A stretch of 6,204 bases of DNA from Treponema sp. (GCA_017622055.1 JAGARY010000149.1:1-6204), one strand, 5' to 3'. Shown: positions 1-5,595, counted from the first letter of the stretch. Translations and numbers: made by a program. Notes: a model not told the origin generated them from the sequence alone.

Positions 1-36
1 TATGTAAAATTGATGTTGGTTCTTATAGAATCTCAT
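1..36 (-). CDS. Start of an IS110-family-like transposase (partial, runs off the left edge)
   Basis: On the minus strand an ATG at 36-34 opens a frame that runs off the window, giving MRFYKNQHQFYI. A consensus Shine-Dalgarno (AAGGAGG, complement of 44-50) sits 7 nt upstream, so translation start is well supported. The pattern FY-x-x-QH-x-FY resembles the first residues of many IS110-family DEDD transposases (IS1111/IS1533-like), in which a GIDLH segment with the first catalytic Asp normally follows. That segment would lie just outside the window, so the family call rests on memory of the N-terminal motif in only 12 residues. The real gene start is much more certain than its identity. Confidence 0.55.
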   Translation of the reverse strand, partial: MRFYKNQHQFYI

Positions 37-43
37 TAAGGTT

Positions 44-50
44 CCTCCTT
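44..50 (-). promoter_or_regulatory. Ribosome binding site of the minus-strand partial gene
   Basis: The + strand reads CCTCCTT, which is AAGGAGG on the minus strand, seven bases before the ATG at 36-34. It is the strongest Shine-Dalgarno in the window and is the main reason to call a gene at the left edge. Confidence 0.75.
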
Positions 51-64
51 CGTTTTTTTTAGGA

Positions 65-87
65 TATCATGTTTTTACTACATGATA
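65..87. repeat. Perfect inverted repeat upstream of the IS110-like start
   Basis: TATCATGT (65-72) is the exact reverse complement of ACATGATA (80-87), with a 7-nt loop TTTTACT. It lies in the noncoding stretch between the minus-strand start at 36 and the GxxExxY gene. If the minus-strand gene is an IS110-type element, this would fall in its noncoding end, which in this family can carry structured RNA or sub-terminal repeats. That role is inference. A short palindrome CCTCGAGG follows at 90-97. Confidence 0.5.
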
Positions 88-110
88 AGCCTCGAGGGCC
101 TTAATGATTT

Positions 111-153
111 TCACGGATTGGATTTTGCTAACGCAAAATCTTTGGGGAAGAGG
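111..153 (+). repeat. Direct repeat copy 1, hairpin plus purine-rich tail
   Basis: This copy matches 586-629 apart from two missing bases after TCAC (TCAC-GG versus TCAC-GCGG) and one extra G in the G-run. It contains a perfect hairpin, GATTTTGC-TAAC-GCAAAATC (121-140), followed by TTTGGGGAAGAGG. The end of the repeat supplies the Shine-Dalgarno (AGAGG, 149-153) for the GxxExxY gene that starts at 161. Together the two copies bracket that gene. Confidence 0.85.
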
Positions 154-160
154 AAAGCCG

Positions 161-550
161 ATGTTGAAGTTTGAAGAAGAAACAAAAAGGATTTTAAATG
201 CTTGTTTAGAAGTTCATAATGAATTGGGATGTGGTTTTCTTGAGCCTGTATATCAAGAAGCGTTAGAAAGAGAATTTCGGATACAAAAAATTCCTTTTGA
301 ACGTGAAAAACTTTTACCTATACTATATAAAGGGCAGAAATTGGACAAAAATTATTTTGCTGATTTTATTTGTTTTAATGAAATTATATTGGAAATAAAA
401 GCTGTTTCAACAATTGCAAAAGCACATAAAGCACAAGTAATTAATTACTTAAAAGCGGCAAATAAACAAATTGGATTATTAGTTAATTTTGGCTGTAATT
501 CATTAAAATGGGAAAGAATATCCCATTTTGAGGAACAGGAAAATCGTTAG
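161..550 (+). CDS. GxxExxY family protein, PD-(D/E)XK nuclease-like
   Basis: Predicted 129-residue cytoplasmic protein of the GxxExxY family (PDDEXK_3-like). The signature is visible as G25-x-x-E28-x-x-Y31 in the segment GCGFLEPVYQEAL. A nuclease-like core follows, with Asp68 (ADF) and Glu78-x-Lys80 (LEIKAV) in the spacing expected of a PD-(D/E)XK metal site. The substrate of this family is not established, so nuclease activity is inferred from the fold. I chose ATG161 because AGAGG lies 7 nt upstream and the protein then has the usual family length and beginning. An in-frame ATG at 104 would add 19 residues encoded by the direct repeat and has no good ribosome site. The TAG stop lies inside a hairpin (538-557), and direct repeats flank the gene, which suggests an accessory, possibly transferred unit. 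Confidence 0.88.
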   Translation: MLKFEEETKRILNACLEVHNELGCGFLEPVYQEALEREFRIQKIPFEREKLLPILYKGQKLDKNYFADFICFNEIILEIKAVSTIAKAHKAQVINYLKAANKQIGLLVNFGCNSLKWERISHFEEQENR

Positions 551-557
551 ATTTTCC
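538..557. repeat. Perfect hairpin over the GxxExxY stop codon
   Basis: GGAAAATC (538-545), loop GTTA, then GATTTTCC (550-557): an 8-bp perfect stem with a 4-nt loop. The loop is the reverse complement of the TAAC loop in the hairpins at 121-140 and 598-617, and the arms share the GATTTT/AAAATC core. The stop codon TAG is at 548-550. No T-run follows, so it is not a classical intrinsic terminator. Confidence 0.7.
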
Positions 558-558
558 G

Positions 559-596
559 AATCCGTGTGAAATAGAGAGGGAAAGGTCACGCGGATT
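559..596. repeat. Long imperfect hairpin between the GxxExxY and Fic genes
   Basis: AATCCGTGTGA (559-569) pairs with TCACGCGGATT (586-596) over 11 positions, ten Watson-Crick pairs and one T·G wobble, around a 16-nt purine-rich loop. It is the middle of three consecutive stem-loops (538-557, 559-596, 598-617). Its right arm is the start of direct repeat copy 2. Confidence 0.6.
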
Positions 597-629
597 GGAT
601 TTTGCTAACGCAAAATCTTTGGGAAGAGG
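586..629 (+). repeat. Direct repeat copy 2, hairpin plus purine-rich tail
   Basis: Second copy of the 111-153 repeat. It contains the identical perfect hairpin GATTTTGC-TAAC-GCAAAATC (598-617) and the tail TTTGGGAAGAGG, with one G fewer than copy 1. It sits just upstream of the Fic gene, as copy 1 sits just upstream of the GxxExxY gene. The two copies share about 41 bases. Confidence 0.85.
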
Positions 630-674
630 GGATAAAGAAAAGGAAAATTGAAGTGTTTTGATGATGGAGTGTTG

Positions 675-1751
675 ATGACAAATAAAAATCCTTTTGAAAT
701 TGATTTTGACTCATATATTCGTCAAGGTGAACCTTGTAAAAAAGAAAAAAGTATTGCTTGGGCAATTGCTACGGGTTTACAACAAGTAGACGGTCTTACT
801 CCATCAAATTATTTATATGAAACTGCTAAACGCAATATTGAAGGTGAAATTTCAATTGCAGAAGCAAAAAATCTTATTGATTCCTATTATGAATCAAAAT
901 CTGTTTCTACAGAAAATGTTGAAGACACAGAAGAAGCAGATAAAGTTTCGGCTCGTATTACAGAAATTCTTTCTGAAAAGTCTTTTACATTTTCTCCAAA
1001 TCAGTTGTTATTAATTCATAAAAAATTGTTTTATGGTGTTTTTAATAAAATCCAGGCTGGAAAATTTCGTGATTATAATATTACAAAAAAAGAATGGGTT
1101 TTGAATGGAGATACTGTTTTATATGGGGATGCGGATTTAATTAGTAGGACTTTGGAATATGATTTTAATACAGAAAAGAATTTTGACTATTCTGAACTTT
1201 CAAAAGAAGAAATTGTAAAACATCTTACTCGATTTATAGCAAATATTTGGCAAGTTCATCCTTTTGGTGAAGGAAATACTCGAACTACAGCAGTTTTTAC
1301 AATAAAATATTTTAGATCCTTAGGCTTTAAAATTAATAATGAACCTTTTGAAAAATATAGTTGGTATTTCCGCAATGCTTTAGTTCGTGCCAATTACACT
1401 AATATTCAAAAAAATATTTATATGAATACAGAATTTTTGGAAAGATTTTTTCGCAATCTTCTACTTGATGAACACAACGAATTAAAAAATCGGTATATGC
1501 ATATTCAATATGAAGCTTATTCTAAAAATCTTGAAGAAAAACAAAATCTGCCTGTAAATCTGCCTGTAAATAAAAAAATGACAGAACTTTTAAATCTTTT
1601 AAAAGAAAATCCATTTTATACTTACGATGAATTGGCAAAAATAATGAACTGTACACGAGAAACTGTTAGAGTTAATTTAAGAAAACTTGAAACACGTGAT
1701 CTTATTTGTCGAATTGGTTCAGACAAAAATGGTCACTGGGAGATAAAATAA
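675..1751 (+). CDS. Fic domain protein with VbhA-like N-terminus and winged-helix C-terminus
   Basis: Predicted 358-residue cytoplasmic Fic protein, probably an AMP-transferase acting on protein hydroxyls with ATP; its target is unknown. The core motif HPFGEGNTR (residues 195-203, His codon 1257-1259) matches the Fic signature HPFx(D/E)GNxR, with the catalytic His and the phosphate-binding GN and Arg present. Residues about 26-75, with V-D39-G40 and RNIEGEISIAEAKNLI, resemble a VbhA-type antitoxin domain fused in cis. The usual inhibitory Glu-Gly is Asp-Gly here. Residues about 300-358 form a winged helix, DELAKIMNCTRETVRVNLRKLE. A duplicated LPVN linker (292-299) joins the domains. I prefer ATG675 because GGAG (666-669) is 5 nt upstream; a TTG at 648 would add nine residues. 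It may be a self-regulated toxin or a signalling enzyme. The HK N-terminal ORF starts 3 nt after the stop. Confidence 0.88.
   Translation: MTNKNPFEIDFDSYIRQGEPCKKEKSIAWAIATGLQQVDGLTPSNYLYETAKRNIEGEISIAEAKNLIDSYYESKSVSTENVEDTEEADKVSARITEILSEKSFTFSPNQLLLIHKKLFYGVFNKIQAGKFRDYNITKKEWVLNGDTVLYGDADLISRTLEYDFNTEKNFDYSELSKEEIVKHLTRFIANIWQVHPFGEGNTRTTAVFTIKYFRSLGFKINNEPFEKYSWYFRNALVRANYTNIQKNIYMNTEFLERFFRNLLLDEHNELKNRYMHIQYEAYSKNLEEKQNLPVNLPVNKKMTELLNLLKENPFYTYDELAKIMNCTRETVRVNLRKLETRDLICRIGSDKNGHWEIK
1544..1567 (+). repeat. 12-bp tandem duplication encoding LPVN-LPVN in the Fic linker
   Basis: AAATCTGCCTGT occurs twice back to back (1544-1555 and 1556-1567) with no mismatch. The 12-bp unit keeps frame and encodes the four-residue repeat LPVN between the Fic core and the winged helix. 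Gain or loss of units would change linker length without shifting frame. Confidence 0.85.
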
Positions 1752-1867
1752 AATATGCTAGTAAAAAATTTTACAAAACATTTTATAGTAATTACTCTAT
1801 TTTGTTTTATTCAAACTTTGCTTCCTGCTTTTGATTTAGGATTTATTACAAATCCTAAAAACGGACG

Positions 1868-1904
1868 AGTCAAGGGCTTGAAGGTCGTGTCCCTTGACCG
1901 GACG
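1868..1904. repeat. 37-bp GC-rich palindromic insert with 6-bp direct repeats
   Basis: The segment contains GTCAAGGG (1869-1876) and its exact reverse complement CCCTTGAC (1891-1898) around a 14-nt loop. CGGACG occurs just before it (1862-1867) and again at its end (1899-1904), like a target duplication. G+C is 22 of 37 in an otherwise AT-rich gene, and the codons read through it (GTC, AAG, GGC, GTG, TCC, CGG) are unlike the neighbouring ones. Removing exactly 37 bp joins the upstream frame to the kinase frame as ...NPKNGR-IFLLGGGNIEE..., so it looks like an insertion into a once continuous gene. The inserting agent is unknown. Confidence 0.65.
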
Positions 1905-3123
1905 TATTTTTCTGTTGGGGGGGGGTAATATAGAAGAAAGTTCTTTTTTTAATGAACTTTCTGCACAAACTCCTCTTGGAACTACAGAATCAAAATTTTT
2001 GGAACGAACTTATATTACCGAAAGTTTAGATTTTTCACTTTATGAAGCTTGGATTGAATATGACGAAGCTCTTTCACTTTTGGAAAGTAATCAGTCTTTT
2101 TTGAAAAAAAACAATTCTTCAATTACACATCTTTCTTTAACGGAGCAAGAAAAAATTGAATCTACTAAAAACAATTTTTTGCTTCAACTTGAATTAGAAA
2201 AAAAATCAAAAACATATAATATTTCAAATTCCATTTATGGAATTCAAAATCAACTGAACAGCATGGAAATTGCTTGTAAAAATCATGATTCAAAAGAGTT
2301 GTCCAGATTAATAACTGCTTTTTATATTTCCAAAGGGCTTGTTTATCAAAAAAGTGGTTTTGTTTTTACACAATTGATAGTTGTAATGGGTGTTTTGCTT
2401 CTTGTTGTAATGGCACTTTTGTTTTTTTATCGCATAACTTATGCTCGCAGAATTGAAATTGAAAAGATTTTAAAAGCTACTAACAAAGGTCAAGAAGAAG
2501 AACGTCGCCGCATTTCTCTTGAACTTCACGATTCTGTTGCTCAACAAATGCACTATGTTTCTATTTTGGCAGAAAAAATTTCTGATAAAGATTTAGCAAA
2601 AGAAATTAAACAGAATCAAAGTGAATGCATAGAAAATATAAGAAATGCATGTTATACACTTTCTTCTATAAATATTGATAAGGGAAGTTTTAAATCTGTT
2701 CTTAAAAATGCAATGGATAATTTTCAAAAAAGAACAAAAATCAATACTTCACTTGTAATTACACCTGATATAGATTTTAATCTAATTCCGCAAAGTTCTT
2801 TTCATCATATTTTTAGAATTATTTGGGAACTTTTGACAAATATTGAAAAACACAGTGGGGCTTCAGAAGTTGTTGTTTTAATTCGTAAACCACAACCAAG
2901 TGATAAAATACAAAATGGACTTATGATTTTTATTTCGGATGATGGTCAAGGAATTGATGAAAAAACTTTGGAAACATTAAATTCAAAAAGAATTGAAAAT
3001 GCAAAAAATCTTCATTTTGGTTTGCAAAATATAAAACTAAGATTAAATGAAATTAATGGAACTATAAAATATTATTCAGAAAAAGGAGAAGGTACGGAAG
3101 TAAAACTTTGTATAAAAAACTAA
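1894..3123 (+). CDS. NarL-type sensor histidine kinase (HisKA_3/HATPase_c), 5' end disrupted
   Basis: This open frame carries most of a membrane sensor kinase. An extracytoplasmic helical region is followed by one membrane segment (about 2359-2433, QLIVVMGVLLLVVMALLFFY). The HisKA_3 box RRRISLELHDSVAQQ has the phospho-acceptor His at 2527-2529. HATPase_c follows with N-box ELLTNIEKH (from 2827), G1 box DDGQGID (from 2938) and a second glycine box GLQNIKLRL (from 3019). It should phosphorylate the regulator that starts 27 nt downstream; its signal is unknown. The listed start TTG1894 lies inside the palindromic insert and gives no signal peptide. AAGG at 1881-1884 might allow weak initiation, but I think TTG1894 is an artefact of the broken frame. 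The natural start is probably ATG1755, giving 443 residues once the insert is removed. Domain calls are firm; the functional state is not. Confidence 0.85.
   Translation: MTGRIFLLGGGNIEESSFFNELSAQTPLGTTESKFLERTYITESLDFSLYEAWIEYDEALSLLESNQSFLKKNNSSITHLSLTEQEKIESTKNNFLLQLELEKKSKTYNISNSIYGIQNQLNSMEIACKNHDSKELSRLITAFYISKGLVYQKSGFVFTQLIVVMGVLLLVVMALLFFYRITYARRIEIEKILKATNKGQEEERRRISLELHDSVAQQMHYVSILAEKISDKDLAKEIKQNQSECIENIRNACYTLSSINIDKGSFKSVLKNAMDNFQKRTKINTSLVITPDIDFNLIPQSSFHHIFRIIWELLTNIEKHSGASEVVVLIRKPQPSDKIQNGLMIFISDDGQGIDEKTLETLNSKRIENAKNLHFGLQNIKLRLNEINGTIKYYSEKGEGTEVKLCIKN
1917..1925 (+). repeat. Poly-G tract (G9), candidate phase-variation switch
   Basis: Nine consecutive G lie at the junction of the signal-peptide frame and the kinase frame. 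With the 37-bp insert present, G9 leads the ATG1755 frame straight into TAA, whereas G8 or G11 would read GTT-GGG-GGG-GGT-AAT into the kinase. Such tracts slip during replication and are classic contingency loci; treponemes are known to use poly-G this way. A sequencing or assembly length error is a real alternative for a homopolymer of this length. Confidence 0.7.
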
Positions 3124-3150
3124 AAATAATTTGTAAAGGAAAATATTAAT

Positions 3151-3777
3151 ATGAAATTTATAATGATTGAAGATCATAGTCTTGTTAGGCAAGGTATTTC
3201 TAAAATAATAGAAGAAAAAAGTGATTTTTGTTGTGCAGGAACTTTTGCAACTGTTGCAGAATCAAAAGATTTTCTTAAAGAATTTTGCAAATCTTATGAT
3301 CATGAACCTTTAATTTGTATTATAGATATAAATTTGGGGAATGATGATGGAATTTCTTTAATAAAATTTATTAAAGAAAATTATCAAAACATTTATTGTA
3401 TATGTTATTCTATGTTTAAAGGTGCTGGACTTGTTGAACAGGCTGTTTCGGCTGGAGCTGTGGGATATGTTTCTAAAAATGCAGAATTGGAAGTTTTGCT
3501 TCATGCAATGGAACAAGCCGACAAAAACTCATTTTACATGGAAGATAGTTTAACTTCTGATTATGTAGTTTATACAAATCTTTTTCAAAGTCTTACAAAA
3601 CGTGAAAAAGAATTAGCAGATTTATTTTTAATAAATAAATCTGAAGAAGAAATTGCTCAAATTATGAGCATAACACCTCGTGCTGTAGATAATTACATGA
3701 CTAGAATTTTGTCTAAATTAGGTGTTGTAACAAAAAAAGAATTATTACAGAAATTTGGATTTCAACAAGGGCGGTAA
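3151..3777 (+). CDS. NarL/LuxR-family response regulator
   Basis: A 208-residue two-component regulator. The receiver domain (residues 1-118) shows the acidic pair Glu7-Asp8, phospho-acceptor Asp59 in CIIDINLG, switch residue Ser87 in CYSM and conserved Lys109 in GYVSKNA. A GerE/LuxR-type DNA-binding domain follows (about 147-205), beginning LTKREKELADLFL and containing EEEIAQIMSITPRAVDNYMTRILSKLG, where the recognition helix is expected. AAAGGA (3135-3140) lies 10 nt before the ATG. It starts 27 nt after the kinase stop and is the obvious partner of that HisKA_3 kinase. The targets are not shown by the sequence, though the membrane protein 3 nt downstream is co-transcribed by position. If the kinase is switched off, this regulator would lose its main phosphate source. 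Confidence 0.92.
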   Translation: MKFIMIEDHSLVRQGISKIIEEKSDFCCAGTFATVAESKDFLKEFCKSYDHEPLICIIDINLGNDDGISLIKFIKENYQNIYCICYSMFKGAGLVEQAVSAGAVGYVSKNAELEVLLHAMEQADKNSFYMEDSLTSDYVVYTNLFQSLTKREKELADLFLINKSEEEIAQIMSITPRAVDNYMTRILSKLGVVTKKELLQKFGFQQGR

Positions 3778-3780
3778 AAA

Positions 3781-4347
3781 ATGACATTCAAAAAATATTC
3801 ACTTAAAACACAGTTTTTAATTTCATTAATTTTTATTCCATTAAATTTTTTTTCAGCTTATATTTCGGAACAATTTCATGTTCCATTTTTTATGGATATG
3901 ATTTTTGTTTACGCAGGTAGTTTTTTTGGAGTTCCTTGTGGGCTTTTTGTAGGATTTGGACATTCTCTTATTGCTTCATTTTTTTGGCATCAAAATATTT
4001 TAAATTTATTTTATGGTATATGTTGTTTTTCTGGAACTTTTTTAACTTGGTTTATTGTAACTAGACATCAAGAAGTGTTTTGGTTTAGATTTTTGCTTTT
4101 GATTTTTGTTTCTACTGTTGTTATTAGTTTGGAAGGTTCAATTATTTATTCAACATTTTTTTCTACAGCAGAAGAAAATACAGAACTTGCTACAGTTTTT
4201 TTTCTTACATATACTCTGGTTTTGCAAAATATTGGGCTTCAGTTAAGTGCATTTTTTGCTAGACTTCCTGTAAATTTGTTTGATAAAGCTTTTGCTGTTT
4301 TTGCAGGACTTGGTGTTTTCTTGGGAGTTAAAAAGATTATAGACTAA
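3781..4347 (+). CDS. Multi-pass membrane protein, ECF S-component-like pattern
   Basis: A 188-residue, very hydrophobic protein with about five or six predicted membrane segments and a basic N-terminus (MTFKKYSLK), which suggests N-in. I do not recognise a specific family. The segment VPFFMDMIFVYAGSFFGVPCGLFVGFGHSLIASFF, quoted here in pieces as VPFFMDMIFVYAG and FFGVPCGLFVGFGHSL, is like substrate-binding S-components of ECF transporters and like the 5TM sensor domains of some kinases. No EcfA or EcfT gene is nearby, so it would need a shared energising module, or it may be an accessory sensor for the kinase. ATG3781 follows the regulator stop by 3 nt, with AAGGG (3767-3771) inside the regulator's end, so translation is probably coupled. 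Its role in the kinase-regulator operon is inferred from position only. Confidence 0.75.
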   Translation: MTFKKYSLKTQFLISLIFIPLNFFSAYISEQFHVPFFMDMIFVYAGSFFGVPCGLFVGFGHSLIASFFWHQNILNLFYGICCFSGTFLTWFIVTRHQEVFWFRFLLLIFVSTVVISLEGSIIYSTFFSTAEENTELATVFFLTYTLVLQNIGLQLSAFFARLPVNLFDKAFAVFAGLGVFLGVKKIID

Positions 4348-4367
4348 ATCGGATTTTCTTCTATAAT
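4340..4367 (+). promoter_or_regulatory. Predicted promoter of the MFS gene, perfect TATAAT close to the ATG
   Basis: TATAAT at 4362-4367 is a perfect -10 hexamer. TAGACT at 4340-4345 matches four of six -35 positions at a 16-bp spacing. Transcription would begin about 7 nt after the -10, at or within two bases of ATG4376, which leaves no room for a Shine-Dalgarno; none is seen. The -35 half overlaps the last codon and stop of the membrane-protein gene. Confidence 0.55.
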
Positions 4368-4375
4368 GATTACTT

Positions 4376-5584
4376 ATGACAACTTTACTTTTAATCATTA
4401 TTTATGTGGCTTTTATTTCTTTGGGGCTACCTGATTCAATTTTGGGGTCTGCATGGCCAAGCATGTTTGAAATGTTGAATGTTCCTGTTGGTTATGCAGG
4501 AATTATTACAATGATTATTGCTGGTTCCACTATAGTTTCTTCTTTGGCAAGCAATTTTTTGAATCAAAAACTTGGTACATATAAAGTTATGGTAATTTCT
4601 GTTTCTATAACGGCTTTGGCTTTGTTTGTTTTTTCTTGTTCTAATGAATTTTGGCATTTATGTTTGATTGGAATTCCTTATGGACTAGGAGCGGGAAGTG
4701 TAGATGCTGCTTTAAATAATTATGTGGCACTTCATTACAAAAATAGGCACATGAGTTGGCTTCATTGTTTTTGGGGCGTTGGCACAATGATTGGTCCAAT
4801 TGTAATGAGTAATTTTATTTCTAATGGCGGAATTTGGACTGAAGGTTATAGAGCAATTTCTATTTTTCAAGTTTTTTTAGTTGTGATTTTGGCTTTTTCT
4901 TTTCCTTTATGGAAAAATATGGCAAATAAATCAAACGAATCTGTGAAAAATGATATAAATGAAAAGAATAGTCTTTCTAATTTTGATGATGATTTACAAG
5001 AAAAAGTGACTTTAAAATCTGTAATTAAAGTTCCGGGCGTTTTGGAATCTGTTTTTATTTTTTTGTGTTATTGTTCAATTGAATCTACAACTGGGTTATG
5101 GGCAAGTACATATATGGTTTTTGCCCGTGGAATTGATGTTTCTGTTGCTTCAAGTTGGGCTATGCTTTTTTTTATTGGAATTACTGTTGGAAGATTTATT
5201 AACGGTTTTACTTCTGAAAAATTTGGCGATAAAATAATGATTAATTTTAGTGTGATTTTAATTATTATTTCTTTTGTTTTGATGTTGTTACCAATTGAAA
5301 GTAAGATTTTAGTTTGTGTGGTTTTTATTCTTTCTGGTCTTGGTTGTGCTCCAATTTATCCTTGTATGATTCATTCTACACCTATTAGGTTTGGAAAAAG
5401 AAATTCTCAGGCTTTGATTGGGCTTCAAATGGCTTGTGCATACACTGGAACAACTTTTTGTCCTTTGATTTTTGGTTTAATTGTGGAAAAGATTTCTGTA
5501 AATTGTTTGCCAATTTATGGCTTGGGATTTTCTGTTGCTTTAGTGATTTTGTTGAAAGTTTTAGAAAAGAAAACAAAGGCTTAG
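4376..5584 (+). CDS. Major facilitator superfamily transporter
   Basis: A 402-residue permease with twelve predicted membrane helices in two six-helix halves, split by a polar loop at about residues 176-222 (KNMANKSNESV onward). The loop after helix 2 (FLNQKLGTYK) is a weakened form of the MFS A-motif. The equivalent loop in the second half reads GRFINGFTSEKFGDK, closer to consensus. GAGSVDAALNNYVALHY and WLHCFWGVGTMIGP recall the fucose-permease/sugar branch of MFS, so a small organic solute or sugar is likely but cannot be specified. The direction of transport is unknown. The start at ATG4376 has no Shine-Dalgarno and lies 8 nt after a TATAAT box, suggesting a separate, possibly leaderless transcript 28 bp downstream of the membrane-protein gene. 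The stop is followed by the hairpin island. Confidence 0.9.
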   Translation: MTTLLLIIIYVAFISLGLPDSILGSAWPSMFEMLNVPVGYAGIITMIIAGSTIVSSLASNFLNQKLGTYKVMVISVSITALALFVFSCSNEFWHLCLIGIPYGLGAGSVDAALNNYVALHYKNRHMSWLHCFWGVGTMIGPIVMSNFISNGGIWTEGYRAISIFQVFLVVILAFSFPLWKNMANKSNESVKNDINEKNSLSNFDDDLQEKVTLKSVIKVPGVLESVFIFLCYCSIESTTGLWASTYMVFARGIDVSVASSWAMLFFIGITVGRFINGFTSEKFGDKIMINFSVILIIISFVLMLLPIESKILVCVVFILSGLGCAPIYPCMIHSTPIRFGKRNSQALIGLQMACAYTGTTFCPLIFGLIVEKISVNCLPIYGLGFSVALVILLKVLEKKTKA

Positions 5585-5595
5585 GCACTTGAGCT

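Larger units (their letters stand above)
1755..1928 (+). pseudogene. N-terminal part of the sensor histidine kinase, cut off by a frameshift
   Basis: An ORF of 57 codons starts at ATG1755, 3 nt after the Fic stop, with GGGAG at 1738-1742 (spacer 12, so rather distant). It encodes a good signal peptide or membrane anchor: basic start with Lys4 and Lys8, then FIVITLFCFIQTLLPAF, and a possible cut near Ala25. After ITNPKNGR the frame enters a GC-rich palindromic insert and ends at TAA1926-1928, immediately after a run of nine G. The kinase ORF 1894-3123 lacks any signal sequence and continues in the adjacent frame. I therefore read this as the missing N-terminus of that kinase. It could also be phase-OFF rather than dead, because a change in G number rejoins the frames. 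Confidence 0.7.

Noticed and set aside
40..59. AAGG/CCTT stem followed by T8 as a + strand terminator
   Set aside because: The four-base stem is weak and is fully explained by the minus-strand Shine-Dalgarno. No + strand gene ends here.
104..160. N-terminal extension of the GxxExxY protein from ATG104
   Set aside because: The extra 19 residues are encoded by the direct repeat, there is no good ribosome site before 104, and ATG161 has a well-spaced AGAGG and the usual family start.
128..609. CTAACG and CGTTAG motifs (128-133, 545-550, 604-610) as integron attC core sites around the GxxExxY gene
   Set aside because: A cassette site needs AAC then GTT within about 60-140 bp. Here the closely spaced order is GTT (546) then AAC (607-609), and the seven-base core consensus is not met by most copies.
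538..629. Repeats as a CRISPR array
   Set aside because: There are only two copies of the direct repeat, about 475 bp apart with a gene between them, with no regular spacers and no cas gene.
648..674. TTG648 as the start of the Fic gene
   Set aside because: It has only a weakly placed AAGGA 3 nt upstream, while ATG675 has GGAG at 5 nt and gives a family-like N-terminus.
817..1014. Short + strand ORF inside the Fic gene
   Set aside because: It lies wholly within the Fic frame, has low-complexity Lys/Leu composition and no ribosome site, so it is a shadow frame.
4436..4657. Minus-strand ORF opposite the MFS gene
   Set aside because: It is antisense to a well-supported gene, without a recognisable domain or Shine-Dalgarno. 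The minus-strand ORF at 5385-5588 is rejected for the same reasons.
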